In this document: positions 7,018 through 14,054 of the stretch, piece after piece
Position numbering within the stretch: the stretch's first letter is position 1
How the letters are laid out: every line of letters begins with the position of its first letter
Source of the DNA: Euryarchaeota archaeon UBA602
GTDB taxonomy: Archaea > Thermoplasmatota > Poseidoniia > Poseidoniales > Thalassarchaeaceae
DNA: 14,054 nucleotides
Reading direction: 5' to 3'
NCBI GenBank assembly: GCA_002498455.1
Contig: DAHO01000097.1
Location: 9,975 to 24,028 of the forward strand
Notes under the pieces: model-generated
Databases searched by the model: none
Told to the model about the DNA's origin: nothing
Seen by the model: only the letters and a program-made list of their open reading frames with translations
Translations under genes and position numbers: made by a program

Positions 7018-7328
7018 TGTGAATTCACCCATGTCGAATACGAATCTGATGATTCAGTCATGTACCAGATAATCTGAGGGGTGTCGTACGGGTGCTGTTG
7101 TTCGAGAACAGTGAGAACTTGTTCACGATTTGGTGGGCTTACTTTCAATTGAAGATGCCATTCTGGCGAGGATTGGGTTTCCCCTTCCCATCGGTACACT
7201 GAACGGATCGATGAATGTTGGACACAGGCTGCTCCGGACTCTACCATTTGTTGCGAAAAGGCACCCACTTCAGCCTCGATCCAAGAGCCTGGGAGGGTGG
7301 TTTGGATGATGCAAACTTGTCCAACCAT
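7014..7328 (-). CDS. cutA: CutA1 divalent-ion tolerance protein
   Basis: The protein has 104 residues from ATG 7328, the usual CutA length. Family signatures are visible: QTTLP near the N-terminus, SGAACVQ (31-37), SVYRWEGETQ (43-52), a QLKV strand, HPYDTPQI (79-86) and a final YSTWV. CutA1 is a small cytosolic trimer with a ferredoxin-like fold linked to copper and other divalent-metal tolerance; its exact role is still debated. An in-frame GTG at 7373 would add 15 residues with no family match. No ribosome-binding site precedes ATG 7328, so a leaderless transcript is plausible. It is the first gene of the minus-strand unit and overlaps the DUF4126 start by 4 bp. Confidence 0.93.
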   Translation of the reverse strand: MVGQVCIIQTTLPGSWIEAEVGAFSQQMVESGAACVQHSSIRSVYRWEGETQSSPEWHLQLKVSPPNREQVLTVLEQQHPYDTPQIIWYMTESSDSYSTWVNSQ

Positions 7329-7374
7329 GGTGCCCCGAGGGGTGATGGAGACATGAAATCGACGCCCCAACACT

Positions 7375-7392
7375 TGAGGACCTGATGCCTCA
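7375..7392. promoter_or_regulatory. Small inverted repeat in the cutA/GGR divergent gap
   Basis: TGAGG (7375-7379) and CCTCA (7388-7392) form a 5-bp inverted repeat around an 8-nt spacer in the 84-bp gap between the divergent cutA and geranylgeranyl-reductase starts. It could be an operator, but it is short and could be chance. Confidence 0.2.
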
Positions 7393-7402
7393 GCGTCAGT
7401 AT

Positions 7403-7409
7403 AGGTGAG
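7403..7409 (+). promoter_or_regulatory. Ribosome-binding site deciding a TTG start
   Basis: AGGTGAG lies 3 nt before the TTG at 7413. The next in-frame ATG falls inside the FAD-binding fold, so the site and the domain boundary together support the TTG start. Confidence 0.7.
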
Positions 7410-7412
7410 AGA

Positions 7413-8738
7413 TTGAATTGGGATTCAGCCATTGATTCAGGCCCGGTTCCTGAAGATGGTGCCGAGTTCGATGCGATTGTCGTCGGAGGGGGACCCGGTG
7501 GTTCTGCTGCTGCGGCATTTTTGGCGATGAAAGGTGCCAAAGTTTTGCTCTTAGAAAAGGCGACTTACCCGAGGGACAAAACCTGTGGAGATGCAGTAGG
7601 AGGTAAATCCCTCAAACATGTCGAGGAATTGGGTGTCAAGGGTATTCTTGAGGAAACACCTCACTTTAGAGTGGACGGAATCATTTTTGGTGCACCCAAC
7701 GGAAAAGAAGTGCGAATCGCCCTCCCTGAGGAAGAAGTAGAATTGCGTGAAGCGGGTTACAGCTTACCGAGGAAACAGTTTGACACGCTCCTCTTCCGAA
7801 ACGCGAACGAGAAGGTTCTCGATGCGGGCGGAGCTGTTGTACAGGGGTTCATTGTCAAAAAGGTACACGTATCGGAGGGTGCTGTAACGGGTGTTTCAGG
7901 AATATATGAAAAACAAGATTATCACTTTACTGCGCCCCTAACAATAGGAGCGGCTGGCTACACCTGTCCGGTGGCAAAGGCGATTACAAGCCATCATGGT
8001 GAGCCGATGATTGACAAAGATCACTATTGCGGTGCATACCGAGAATACTGGACAGGTGTCAAAGGCTGTGAAGACTGGAAAGGTGCAATCGAGATTCACT
8101 TTATTGATGGGGTCATTCCGGGATACTTCTGGATCTTCCCTGTAGGCAATGGTGTTGTCAATGTGGGGGTTGGTATGGTCCTCACAGAGATGGACAAGCA
8201 GAAAACAAAACTGAGGGCATTACAAGAGTGGGTCATCAAGGAAGACCCAAAGTTTAGCAAGCGATTTGCAGATGCGCAAATGGTGAAAAAATCCGGTAAA
8301 GGATGGCAATTACCCTTTGGAAGCCCGAGAAAAAAAGCACCATCATTCCAACCACGTAGATGTGCCATGGCTGGTGCGATTTGTGTTGGTGATGCGGCCT
8401 CGTTGGTCGATCCCTTTACTGGAGAAGGGATTGGTAATGCATTACTTTCGGCAAAATTGGCTACAGATTTGTTTGACCTGGAAAAACACCGGGATGGCTT
8501 CCCATCGGAAACCGCTGATGATTATCAGTATAAGTTGTGGGAGGAACTGTCTGCGGAATTGACAAACTCATACAAACTACAGCGTTTAGTCAAGAGGAAG
8601 TGGTTGATGAACTTCTTCATTGGAAAGGCTGTCAAGAAGGAGGAGTTGCAAAGAGCCTTGACAGACATGATTGCTTCTAAGGAAGCACAGGGTCAATTCC
8701 ATTCAAAGTGGTGGATGGTCAAGACGTTGCTATTCTGA
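7413..8738 (+). CDS. Geranylgeranyl reductase family FAD-dependent oxidoreductase
   Basis: This 441-residue flavoprotein probably saturates the isoprenoid chains of archaeal membrane lipids or of isoprenoid precursors. Visible: Rossmann FAD motif VVGGGPGGSAAA (23-34), an acidic strand end (LLLEK), the CGD motif (58-60), YFWIFP followed by GVG after eight residues (238-254, the family's YxWxFP-x7-8-GxG), and the second FAD motif GDAASLVDPFTGEGIG (326-341). The start is a TTG with a good ribosome-binding site. A few residues (about 1-18) precede the flavin fold. The C-terminal 60 residues are basic and helical (KRKWLMNFFIGKAVKK) and may touch the membrane. It begins a cluster with the HAD phosphatase, 9 bp downstream. 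Substrate is not determined; other members act on other polyprenyl lipids. Confidence 0.95.
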   Translation: MNWDSAIDSGPVPEDGAEFDAIVVGGGPGGSAAAAFLAMKGAKVLLLEKATYPRDKTCGDAVGGKSLKHVEELGVKGILEETPHFRVDGIIFGAPNGKEVRIALPEEEVELREAGYSLPRKQFDTLLFRNANEKVLDAGGAVVQGFIVKKVHVSEGAVTGVSGIYEKQDYHFTAPLTIGAAGYTCPVAKAITSHHGEPMIDKDHYCGAYREYWTGVKGCEDWKGAIEIHFIDGVIPGYFWIFPVGNGVVNVGVGMVLTEMDKQKTKLRALQEWVIKEDPKFSKRFADAQMVKKSGKGWQLPFGSPRKKAPSFQPRRCAMAGAICVGDAASLVDPFTGEGIGNALLSAKLATDLFDLEKHRDGFPSETADDYQYKLWEELSAELTNSYKLQRLVKRKWLMNFFIGKAVKKEELQRALTDMIASKEAQGQFHSKWWMVKTLLF

Positions 8739-8740
8739 GG
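8737..8740 (+). promoter_or_regulatory. Ribosome-binding site of the HAD gene, overlapping the upstream stop
   Basis: GAGG overlaps the upstream TGA (8736-8738) and lies 7 nt before the GTG at 8748. It supports this GTG start and suggests translational coupling with the reductase gene. Confidence 0.6.
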
Positions 8741-8747
8741 GATCGTT

Positions 8748-9536
8748 GTGGATGCAAGTCTAAGTGAAATCGATGCCGTGTTTTTGGATCTTGATGGGAC
8801 AATTTACCTGGGAGGTGAATTAATCTCAGGAGCCATTGAGTTTCTGGATCGCTGTGATCAGCAGGGTGTTCGTCGCTTTTTCCTCTCAAATAATAGCAGC
8901 CGGTCCGTGGCACAGTATCTTGAGAAATTGGCCGGAATGGGGATTCCAGCCACTGAAGAAGATGTATTGCTGTCCACACATGATTTGCTCTCTTGGTTGT
9001 CCACAAAAGGGGTCGTGGAGACATGGTTGGTCGGGACTGAAGGGATGCGTGAAATGATGGAAATGAATGGGATTCATACGCGCTCAACCGAACCTGAATA
9101 TGTTGTTCTAGGATATGATACGGAAATTTCCTATGAAAAAATTGCAACCGCCTCGATTCACCTTCACAGGGGTGTGCCGATGGTTGCGAGTCACCCCGAT
9201 ATGGTGTGTCCTTCTCCTGATGGAGGTTTGCCCGACACTGGGGCGTACATGGCCATGTTTGAGGCCACTACCGGAGTTAGGCCTGAGCATATTTGTGGAA
9301 AGCCACAGCCCGGAATGATCCTTCACAAAATTGAGGATTTGGGGCTTGAAGCTGAAAGGTGTGCCATGGTTGGAGATCGACTTTACACGGATATGGCCAT
9401 GGCGACTCGTGCAGGAACCAAGGGTATTCTCGTACTGTCTGGTGAAGCAACGATGGAAGATGTGGAGGCGTTGGATGAGGGGGTTGAGCAGCAACCCAGT
9501 TTGATTGTGTCCTCTGTCGACGAATTATTGCGATAA
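8748..9536 (+). CDS. HAD-IIA (NagD-like) phosphatase
   Basis: The 262-residue protein carries all HAD motifs: DLDGT (14-18, nucleophile D14 and acid D16), LSNNS (46-50, motif II Ser47), GKP (184-186, motif III Lys185) and GDRLYTD (209-215). The cap contains ASHPDMVCPSPDG (147-159), the pattern of the HAD-IIA/NagD and p-nitrophenyl-phosphatase group, which hydrolyses small phosphate esters in the cytosol. The substrate is unknown; sugar phosphates or nucleotides are common in the group. The GTG start has a ribosome-binding site overlapping the reductase stop, so it is very likely co-expressed. A role in isoprenoid or glycerophosphate metabolism next to the reductase is possible but only inferred. 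Confidence 0.95.
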   Translation: MDASLSEIDAVFLDLDGTIYLGGELISGAIEFLDRCDQQGVRRFFLSNNSSRSVAQYLEKLAGMGIPATEEDVLLSTHDLLSWLSTKGVVETWLVGTEGMREMMEMNGIHTRSTEPEYVVLGYDTEISYEKIATASIHLHRGVPMVASHPDMVCPSPDGGLPDTGAYMAMFEATTGVRPEHICGKPQPGMILHKIEDLGLEAERCAMVGDRLYTDMAMATRAGTKGILVLSGEATMEDVEALDEGVEQQPSLIVSSVDELLR

Positions 9537-9572
9537 CGGCGAAAAAAATAGGGTCGCCAAATCGGCACCTCT

Positions 9573-11060
9573 TTGCCATCAACAAGGGTGTTCTTCAAGT
9601 GCCCATTTGCAAACTCGCGGCTCGTGAGTGCGAATCCACCGCTTTCAGGCGCACCCTCTTGTGATGTGGGTGCACTACCTCTTGTGGAGGAATGGCCACA
9701 GTTGCCAACTCATCAATCACACGTCTCAAGACTGGTACAGTTTGGTGTAATTGAATTGGATGAGGTATTGGAGGCCATGCAGCAATGTCCTAGAGGGGTG
9801 CATGGATTGCCGTTCCCACTTGCAGATGAGATTTCAAACATTGAGGGTTCCAGTATTCGAATACCGTGGTTTGAGGATGTATCACGTCCACGCTCACTTT
9901 TACCCGGCTTGTTTGAAACGAGTCAAATCATGCAATTGTTGCAAGTGCAAAATGGGAACAGTGTACTCTTGATGGGGCCCAGAGGAAATTGGTGGACGGA
10001 GTTACTGATGTACATCGGAGCCGGGCGCATCGTGGTCCTCGAGCCTGATGAAGAACGACGGGAGGTACTGATGGAGCGATGGGATGAGTTGCGAATGGAT
10101 TTGGTGGCCAATGCGTTTGGTTGTCAAATCAACTTCATCGGGACAGAATTGTTGGATGAGTGTACCCCAGAGAATGGGTTTGATCGAATCTTGTCGACAG
10201 GAATGTTTCCTGCACTGCCGCTGAGTGTCATGATGCGTGTACAAGAAGAAGGGTATGCTGTATTGCCAATTGAAAATGAGGGGAGAAGTATGTTGCAATT
10301 AATCCAGCACCATGGTGAAGGGGAATTGATGTCGCAATGGGTTGCATGCTGGGATGTCGATGCGTGGTCCGATGAGGTGTTGGTCGCACTGGAAACCGGG
10401 GCAGCCGTTGAATGCAAAGAAACCGTTCTCAAGGGGGCGAAAGAAATTGAGCGCGCATGGTGTGATGCCAATTCAATTCCCACACGAGACCGATTTGGTC
10501 CAGACCGGATGCTCGATATGGTAGAACGTGTGTGGTTTTCAATCGATCCTGCCCATTCCGATATTGCTGAAGGTGAGTTCGGGGGGTTACGAGAAAACTT
10601 GTCTGATGATTTGTTCCGCATGGGGCACGTTTTGTTACAAATGGGCATCTTTGAATTGGCTACAGAACACCTTGGGGAGGCTTTCAGACTGGCCCCAACC
10701 GCTGAGGCGGCAACCTTCGTTGGTTGGGCTTTGAATGAGATGGATGATGCTTGGGGAGCTCTTGGTTGGTGCCGTAAGGCCATTGAAACCGACGAAAGAT
10801 TGGGCAATCCTTGGAACGATATTGGCGCGATTCTATTGCAAATGGAACAGCCGACTGCGGCCATCCCTTGGCTGGCGGCCGCAACTCGCTCTCAACGCTA
10901 CGATGCCCCTGGACATCCTTGGTCGAACTTGGCAAGAGCCCATGAGGCGTTGGGCAATAAAATGGCGGCCTTCGACGCGGCACGAACTGCACTAGAACAT
11001 TCACCTGATGATGACAACTCCTTGCGTATCATCGATGAGCTTGGCGATTCGTTGCTGTAG
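9573..11060 (+). CDS. PCMT-like domain fused to TPR repeats
   Basis: The 495-residue protein joins two parts. Residues about 48-235 resemble protein-L-isoaspartate O-methyltransferase: SRLVQFGVIELDEVLEAMQQCPR (52-74) followed by a Rossmann-like core (VLLMGPRGNWWTELL, 131-145; IVVLEPD; NGFDRILSTG, 201-210; GYAVLPI). The SAM-binding glycine loop of active PCMT is not intact (GPRGNW), so methyltransfer is doubtful. Residues about 343-480 form roughly four TPR helix pairs (for example LLQMGIFELATEHLGEAFRLAPT), a protein-interaction scaffold. The linker (about 240-340) is unassigned. No ribosome-binding site is obvious. The TTG at 9573 is the longest start, but in-frame GTGs at 9588, 9624, 9666 or 9684 are also possible, and the first 40 residues look unconserved. 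It follows the HAD gene by 36 bp and ends 4 bp from the convergent lipoprotein gene. Confidence 0.85.
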   Translation: MPSTRVFFKCPFANSRLVSANPPLSGAPSCDVGALPLVEEWPQLPTHQSHVSRLVQFGVIELDEVLEAMQQCPRGVHGLPFPLADEISNIEGSSIRIPWFEDVSRPRSLLPGLFETSQIMQLLQVQNGNSVLLMGPRGNWWTELLMYIGAGRIVVLEPDEERREVLMERWDELRMDLVANAFGCQINFIGTELLDECTPENGFDRILSTGMFPALPLSVMMRVQEEGYAVLPIENEGRSMLQLIQHHGEGELMSQWVACWDVDAWSDEVLVALETGAAVECKETVLKGAKEIERAWCDANSIPTRDRFGPDRMLDMVERVWFSIDPAHSDIAEGEFGGLRENLSDDLFRMGHVLLQMGIFELATEHLGEAFRLAPTAEAATFVGWALNEMDDAWGALGWCRKAIETDERLGNPWNDIGAILLQMEQPTAAIPWLAAATRSQRYDAPGHPWSNLARAHEALGNKMAAFDAARTALEHSPDDDNSLRIIDELGDSLL

Positions 11061-11064
11061 AATT

Positions 11065-12861
11065 TCACTCATCGACTTGAGGTGTGATTAAGACGTTGCT
11101 ACCATCTCGAACGATAGTGGGTGCATCGAAGGTTGAAAGAGAAGGTAGGACATGCATGAAGCAAGTTGGGGAGCATGCAGGTTGGAGGTAGTCTTCTCCG
11201 GTTTCAGTCATCACGAACCGCAGCCCATGCCCTGCTGGGAGAATCGCATCGATGGCTTGGAATTCCATCATCATCACGACGATTTCACCAGGTACAACGG
11301 TTTGGGCTTCGTATCCTCCTGCATGATATCGAACGTCCATTGTCGCATGCCCAAGTCGTACTCCTGTTTCCGAATCTTGCATTTCCACAAACACTTGGCC
11401 GCCATCAAAATTTGGGACTACTGTAAGATGTAGTGGAGCCAAGCCGGCGATGATTGTATCTGAATCTGTGCTGAGTGGGTTGCAGTCAACCGTGAGTGAA
11501 TCCTCTCCGCCCACGATGAATGAACCTGTGCCAACCCAGACACCTGATGATGTACAAGCAGAAAGGTCAATGCGTTGGAATTCAACATCATGAGGGGGCC
11601 AGGTTTCCTCTATTCGCCATTCTCCATCGTTACGCTGAACTTGTGCGTGGAGTGGTGGAGCGGGGCCGACACCTTTGAGATAGTATTCAAACCACTCAAA
11701 CAGATCTTGGGCCCAGTCCCATCTTGTCATGTTGTGAATCGCTTCGCCACCATATCCTGAATCCTGATTATTGTGTTTTGTCCACTGATCAGGGTAATTG
11801 TGTTCCCATTGGCCAATCATGCCAGCAACTTCGTAACCGTTGTCGATGTATTCTTGATACCAGTTCACGCCTGGTGGCCCTCCAAACACTTGGTGTGGGT
11901 CTACATTCCAATCTTGGAGTCCCTGAACCCAATAGATACTGCCATTGTATGTACCGAGAGCTTTGTCAATATGGCTGCGTTCGTCGTAATAGTTGTCCAT
12001 GTATGGATCAAGTTCTCCTAGGCCATAGCGAGTCGGTCCGGCCAAGAAGCCTTCGAAAACATCCCCACATAAATTGTCCAAATCATCAGCATCGTAATCG
12101 AGGATGCTGCCTCCATAATTCGAATGCATCACTTGGCTTCTAGCTTCAGCGCTTCCATTCTTGTAAAGAAGGGGGCCTAGAGCTGTAGTCCCTGAAATGG
12201 GAACAATGGTTTTGAGATGGGAACTTCCCTGAGCCGCTGCCTCCCAGGCTGTGGCGCCCTCGTAGGATTTTCCATATATGCCAACGTTACCATTGCTCCA
12301 ATTCTGTTGGCCCAGCCACTCAACGGCTGTGTGGATGCTGAGGCCCTCGCCATCTCCTCGATAGTCGAAACAGCCTGTACTTTCTTCGGTTGCAAATACT
12401 GCAACCTGAGCGAATGCATATCCATGAGGAATGAAATTGTCATAGATGAATTCGCCACGGCCTCCACCGACGATATTGGTTGGAGACGACTCGTCGCCTG
12501 GTTGACCATAAGAGAAGTATGGGCTTACGACGGCGATTACAGGGACTTTTTCACCATCTTGTGTATTTGATGGAAGCCAATAGGATAGATGAACAGTTGC
12601 CGAATTAGGGCCCCCCTCCCAGACGCCAGTGGTATCGACCTCGATGTAAGCCTCTTGCACGTCAAGTGGAGTGTAGGGCCCGGGTTCAAGGACGAAAGTA
12701 TGGGTGTGGCTGGTGTTCCATTCGAGGTCGTGACGATCCCAAACACTCGGATAGTATTCGTCGATTTCATTTGATGATGTGTCATCAGAACCAAAACAGC
12801 CGGACAAGGGTGTCATCAACAAAATGAGGATGATTGCACTCGCGTGTGCGCGCCGCCCCAT
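11065..12861 (-). CDS. Secreted lipoprotein of the X-Pro dipeptidyl-peptidase / CocE hydrolase family
   Basis: The protein has 598 residues from ATG 12861. The N-terminus is a signal peptide with basic MGRRAH, a hydrophobic stretch, and lipobox LSGC (Cys22), so it is exported and probably membrane-anchored; an acidic, Ser-rich linker follows. The alpha/beta-hydrolase domain of S15/CocE type shows GKSYEG (nucleophile Ser199), LQDWNVDP (Asp317) and GQWEHNYP (His354), a plausible triad. The C-terminal part (about 400-598) is beta-rich, like the family's jelly-roll domain. The expected role is hydrolysis of peptides or esters outside the cell, for scavenging. An in-frame GTG at 12936 would add 25 residues before the signal peptide and overlap the divergent gene, so it is rejected. 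The start codon lies inside a 20-bp palindrome. Confidence 0.93.
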   Translation of the reverse strand: MGRRAHASAIILILLMTPLSGCFGSDDTSSNEIDEYYPSVWDRHDLEWNTSHTHTFVLEPGPYTPLDVQEAYIEVDTTGVWEGGPNSATVHLSYWLPSNTQDGEKVPVIAVVSPYFSYGQPGDESSPTNIVGGGRGEFIYDNFIPHGYAFAQVAVFATEESTGCFDYRGDGEGLSIHTAVEWLGQQNWSNGNVGIYGKSYEGATAWEAAAQGSSHLKTIVPISGTTALGPLLYKNGSAEARSQVMHSNYGGSILDYDADDLDNLCGDVFEGFLAGPTRYGLGELDPYMDNYYDERSHIDKALGTYNGSIYWVQGLQDWNVDPHQVFGGPPGVNWYQEYIDNGYEVAGMIGQWEHNYPDQWTKHNNQDSGYGGEAIHNMTRWDWAQDLFEWFEYYLKGVGPAPPLHAQVQRNDGEWRIEETWPPHDVEFQRIDLSACTSSGVWVGTGSFIVGGEDSLTVDCNPLSTDSDTIIAGLAPLHLTVVPNFDGGQVFVEMQDSETGVRLGHATMDVRYHAGGYEAQTVVPGEIVVMMMEFQAIDAILPAGHGLRFVMTETGEDYLQPACSPTCFMHVLPSLSTFDAPTIVRDGSNVLITPQVDE

Positions 12862-12870
12862 GGGGCGGCG
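12851..12870. repeat. Perfect 20-bp palindrome centred on the lipoprotein start codon
   Basis: CGCCGCCCCATGGGGCGGCG is identical on both strands. In the lipoprotein mRNA it can fold into an eight-pair all-GC stem with a CAUG loop that holds the start codon. On DNA it could be a site for a dimeric regulator. It also encodes the basic start of the signal peptide (MGRR). Confidence 0.8.
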
Positions 12871-12885
12871 GAAGAGGAGGGGGGC

Positions 12886-12901
12886 TTCAAATTGATGTAA
12901 T
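12886..12901. promoter_or_regulatory. AT-rich block, candidate shared divergent promoter
   Basis: TTCAAATTGATGTAAT is the only AT-rich block in the 60-bp gap between the lipoprotein ATG (12861) and the kinase GTG (12922). It lies roughly 21-40 nt upstream of both starts. Neither start has a Shine-Dalgarno sequence. This fits two leaderless genes whose TATA elements overlap; it is inferred, with no clear consensus TATA box. Confidence 0.35.
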
Positions 12902-12921
12902 GGGGTGTAATCCCGATAATC

Positions 12922-14054
12922 GTGCGAGAATATCACAAATCAATTTTTGGTAAACCCCCAACATTTGAGGTCAATGTTGGTGCTAGAATCTGTGTATTTG
13001 GTGAACATTCAGATTACATTCCATGGCTTACTCCAAGCATACTCACATTCAGTTCGAATGAACAAAAAATGAAGGCCCAAATCTCGCCTCGAGCTGATGA
13101 TGTTGTAAAAATCGTATCAACATTGGAAGAATATGATGATTGTACGTTCACAATTCAGGAAATCCGATTGGAAGGGAGCTGGTTGGATACATTGAATTCA
13201 CACCAAATCCCCACTTCACATTGGTCGAATTATGTCAAAGGTGCAGTAGCATATCTCGACAACAAACAGGAGATTGAATATGGATTTGAGCTGCTTATCG
13301 ATTCCAACATCCCCCCTGCATCCGGAGCATCTTCTTCGTCGGCACTCACAATTTGTGCGCTCGCGGCGGCGCATTTAGCGAACAACATTCCTTGGAACCC
13401 AGAAGATTTGGCGATGATGGGGGGGGAAGCAGAATGGTATGTTGGAACACGGGGCGGGATGATGGATCACGCAACAATGATGTTTGCTGAGAAAGGAGGG
13501 GTGCTGAAGTTAGAATTAAGGCCGTTTAATGTTGAAGTTATCCCCAGCAATCTGCCGTTGAGGTGGTTCACTATATTCACCCATCCAGCTGACAAAGGGG
13601 GTGAGGTTAGAGATGCATTCAACGAATTGGTCGCTGTACAACAAGAAATTATTCCCAACTATGTCGGTTGCAATACTAATGGAGTAGGGTTAGGGCAATT
13701 GGTCGAAAGGTTACCTGAGGTGATTGAGCACGAGCAATTTGGATTGATTCGGGTACGTGATCGATTTCAATTTGTGTTGAATGAATATGATCGTGTTCAG
13801 TCGTTCATCTCATTGACTGGAAATCCAGATTTGAATGAGGTTGCAAGATTATTTGATGAGTCATGGAATGATACTCGCGATTTACTCGGGACACACACAC
13901 CTGAGATGGAACGAGTTGCTGCTGAGATCCGAGAGAAAACGGGTGTATTGGGTGTGAAGGTTCTCGGAGCAGGTTTTGGTGGCAACCTGTTGGTCTGCAC
14001 CAAGCAAGAGGTCAACTTGGGGCCCGATGCCGTTGAACACCGGACCGGAAAGGG
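12922..14054 (+). CDS. GHMP-family (galactokinase-like) kinase, 3' end beyond window
   Basis: The frame is open from a GTG at 12922 to the window end (377 residues, no stop seen). It shows the three GHMP signatures: galactokinase-type ARICVFGEHSDY (21-32; Glu28, His29 and Asp31 correspond to sugar-contacting residues of galactokinase), the ATP loop IPPASGASSSSALT (130-143) and C-terminal LGAGFGGNLLVC (348-359). GGMMDHAT (178-185) carries the expected catalytic Asp182. The family phosphorylates a sugar or small alcohol with ATP, galactose at C1 in the classical case. The sequence after GEHSDY (IPWL instead of NGG) and the THPADKGGEV segment differ from typical galactokinase, so another sugar is possible. 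ATG 13069 lies downstream of the first signature and is not the start. No Shine-Dalgarno is seen; leaderless expression is likely. Confidence 0.9.
   Translation, partial: MREYHKSIFGKPPTFEVNVGARICVFGEHSDYIPWLTPSILTFSSNEQKMKAQISPRADDVVKIVSTLEEYDDCTFTIQEIRLEGSWLDTLNSHQIPTSHWSNYVKGAVAYLDNKQEIEYGFELLIDSNIPPASGASSSSALTICALAAAHLANNIPWNPEDLAMMGGEAEWYVGTRGGMMDHATMMFAEKGGVLKLELRPFNVEVIPSNLPLRWFTIFTHPADKGGEVRDAFNELVAVQQEIIPNYVGCNTNGVGLGQLVERLPEVIEHEQFGLIRVRDRFQFVLNEYDRVQSFISLTGNPDLNEVARLFDESWNDTRDLLGTHTPEMERVAAEIREKTGVLGVKVLGAGFGGNLLVCTKQEVNLGPDAVEHRTGK

Noticed and set aside
9540..9551. A-rich run after the HAD gene as a terminator or promoter
   Set aside because: It is A-rich, not T-rich, on the coding strand, and no clear TATA consensus or stem is present; it could at most be a weak leaderless promoter for a TTG start.
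10124..10864. Long (246-codon) open frame on the minus strand inside the PCMT-TPR gene
   Set aside because: It lies wholly opposite a gene with recognisable domains, has Ser/Arg/Pro-rich shadow composition and no family match.
12862..12936. 25-residue N-terminal extension of the lipoprotein from a GTG at 12936
   Set aside because: It would put residues in front of a normal signal peptide with lipobox and overlap the divergent kinase start.
13467..13658. Minus-strand frames in the right-hand end (also 13797-14015)
   Set aside because: Shadows of the GHMP kinase frame, which continues through the window edge with all three signatures.
1..14054. Mobile element, CRISPR, tRNA, prophage or defence system
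   Set aside because: No terminal repeats, transposase or integrase motifs, regularly spaced repeats or tRNA-like folds were seen on either strand.

Overview
The window reads as a gene-dense piece of an archaeal chromosome. The archaeal assignment rests on a diphthine synthase (EF-2 diphthamide pathway), a Trm5-type tRNA G37 methyltransferase and a geranylgeranyl-reductase-family flavoprotein. Moderate GC, many GTG/TTG starts, a short lipobox lipoprotein and a SAP/zinc-ribbon membrane protein suggest a marine planktonic Thermoplasmatota (Poseidoniales / Marine Group II). That lineage call is inference; no rRNA gene is present to confirm it.

Layout. 1-963 (-): 5' part of a trm5-like gene, running off the left edge. 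It is divergent, by a 14-bp gap, from a plus-strand cluster: dphB (978-1748), a large unrecognised protein with a basic N-terminus (1805-3481), a TM2-domain protein (3526-3900), a tiny Lys-rich/Cys-tailed protein (about 3927-4091) and a membrane protein ending in a SAP motif and a zinc ribbon (4142-5179). That cluster meets, stop codon against stop codon, a minus-strand operon read as cutA (7328-7014), a DUF4126 membrane protein (7017-6406, ATGA overlap with cutA) and a Cys/Met-metabolism PLP enzyme (6358-5180). From 7413 a second plus-strand cluster holds a geranylgeranyl reductase, a HAD-IIA phosphatase and a PCMT-like/TPR fusion (to 11060). It converges, with 4 bp between, on a minus-strand secreted S15/CocE-type peptidase-like lipoprotein (12861-11065). 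That gene is divergent from a GHMP (galactokinase-like) kinase starting at a GTG at 12922 and running off the right edge.

How the genes work together. trm5 and dphB both serve translation accuracy: one modifies tRNA position 37, the other EF-2, and they sit back to back. The other clusters combine housekeeping metabolism (sulfur amino acids, isoprenoid lipid saturation, metal tolerance, sugar or nutrient uptake) with lineage-type proteins of unknown function. I see no rRNA, tRNA, CRISPR, insertion sequence, prophage or defence system, and no gene-free stretch over 300 bases; the longest gap is 84 bp. The most notable non-coding structure is a perfect 20-bp GC palindrome centred on the start codon of the lipoprotein gene. 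The window looks like ordinary core chromosome with a few unusual protein architectures rather than an accessory island.
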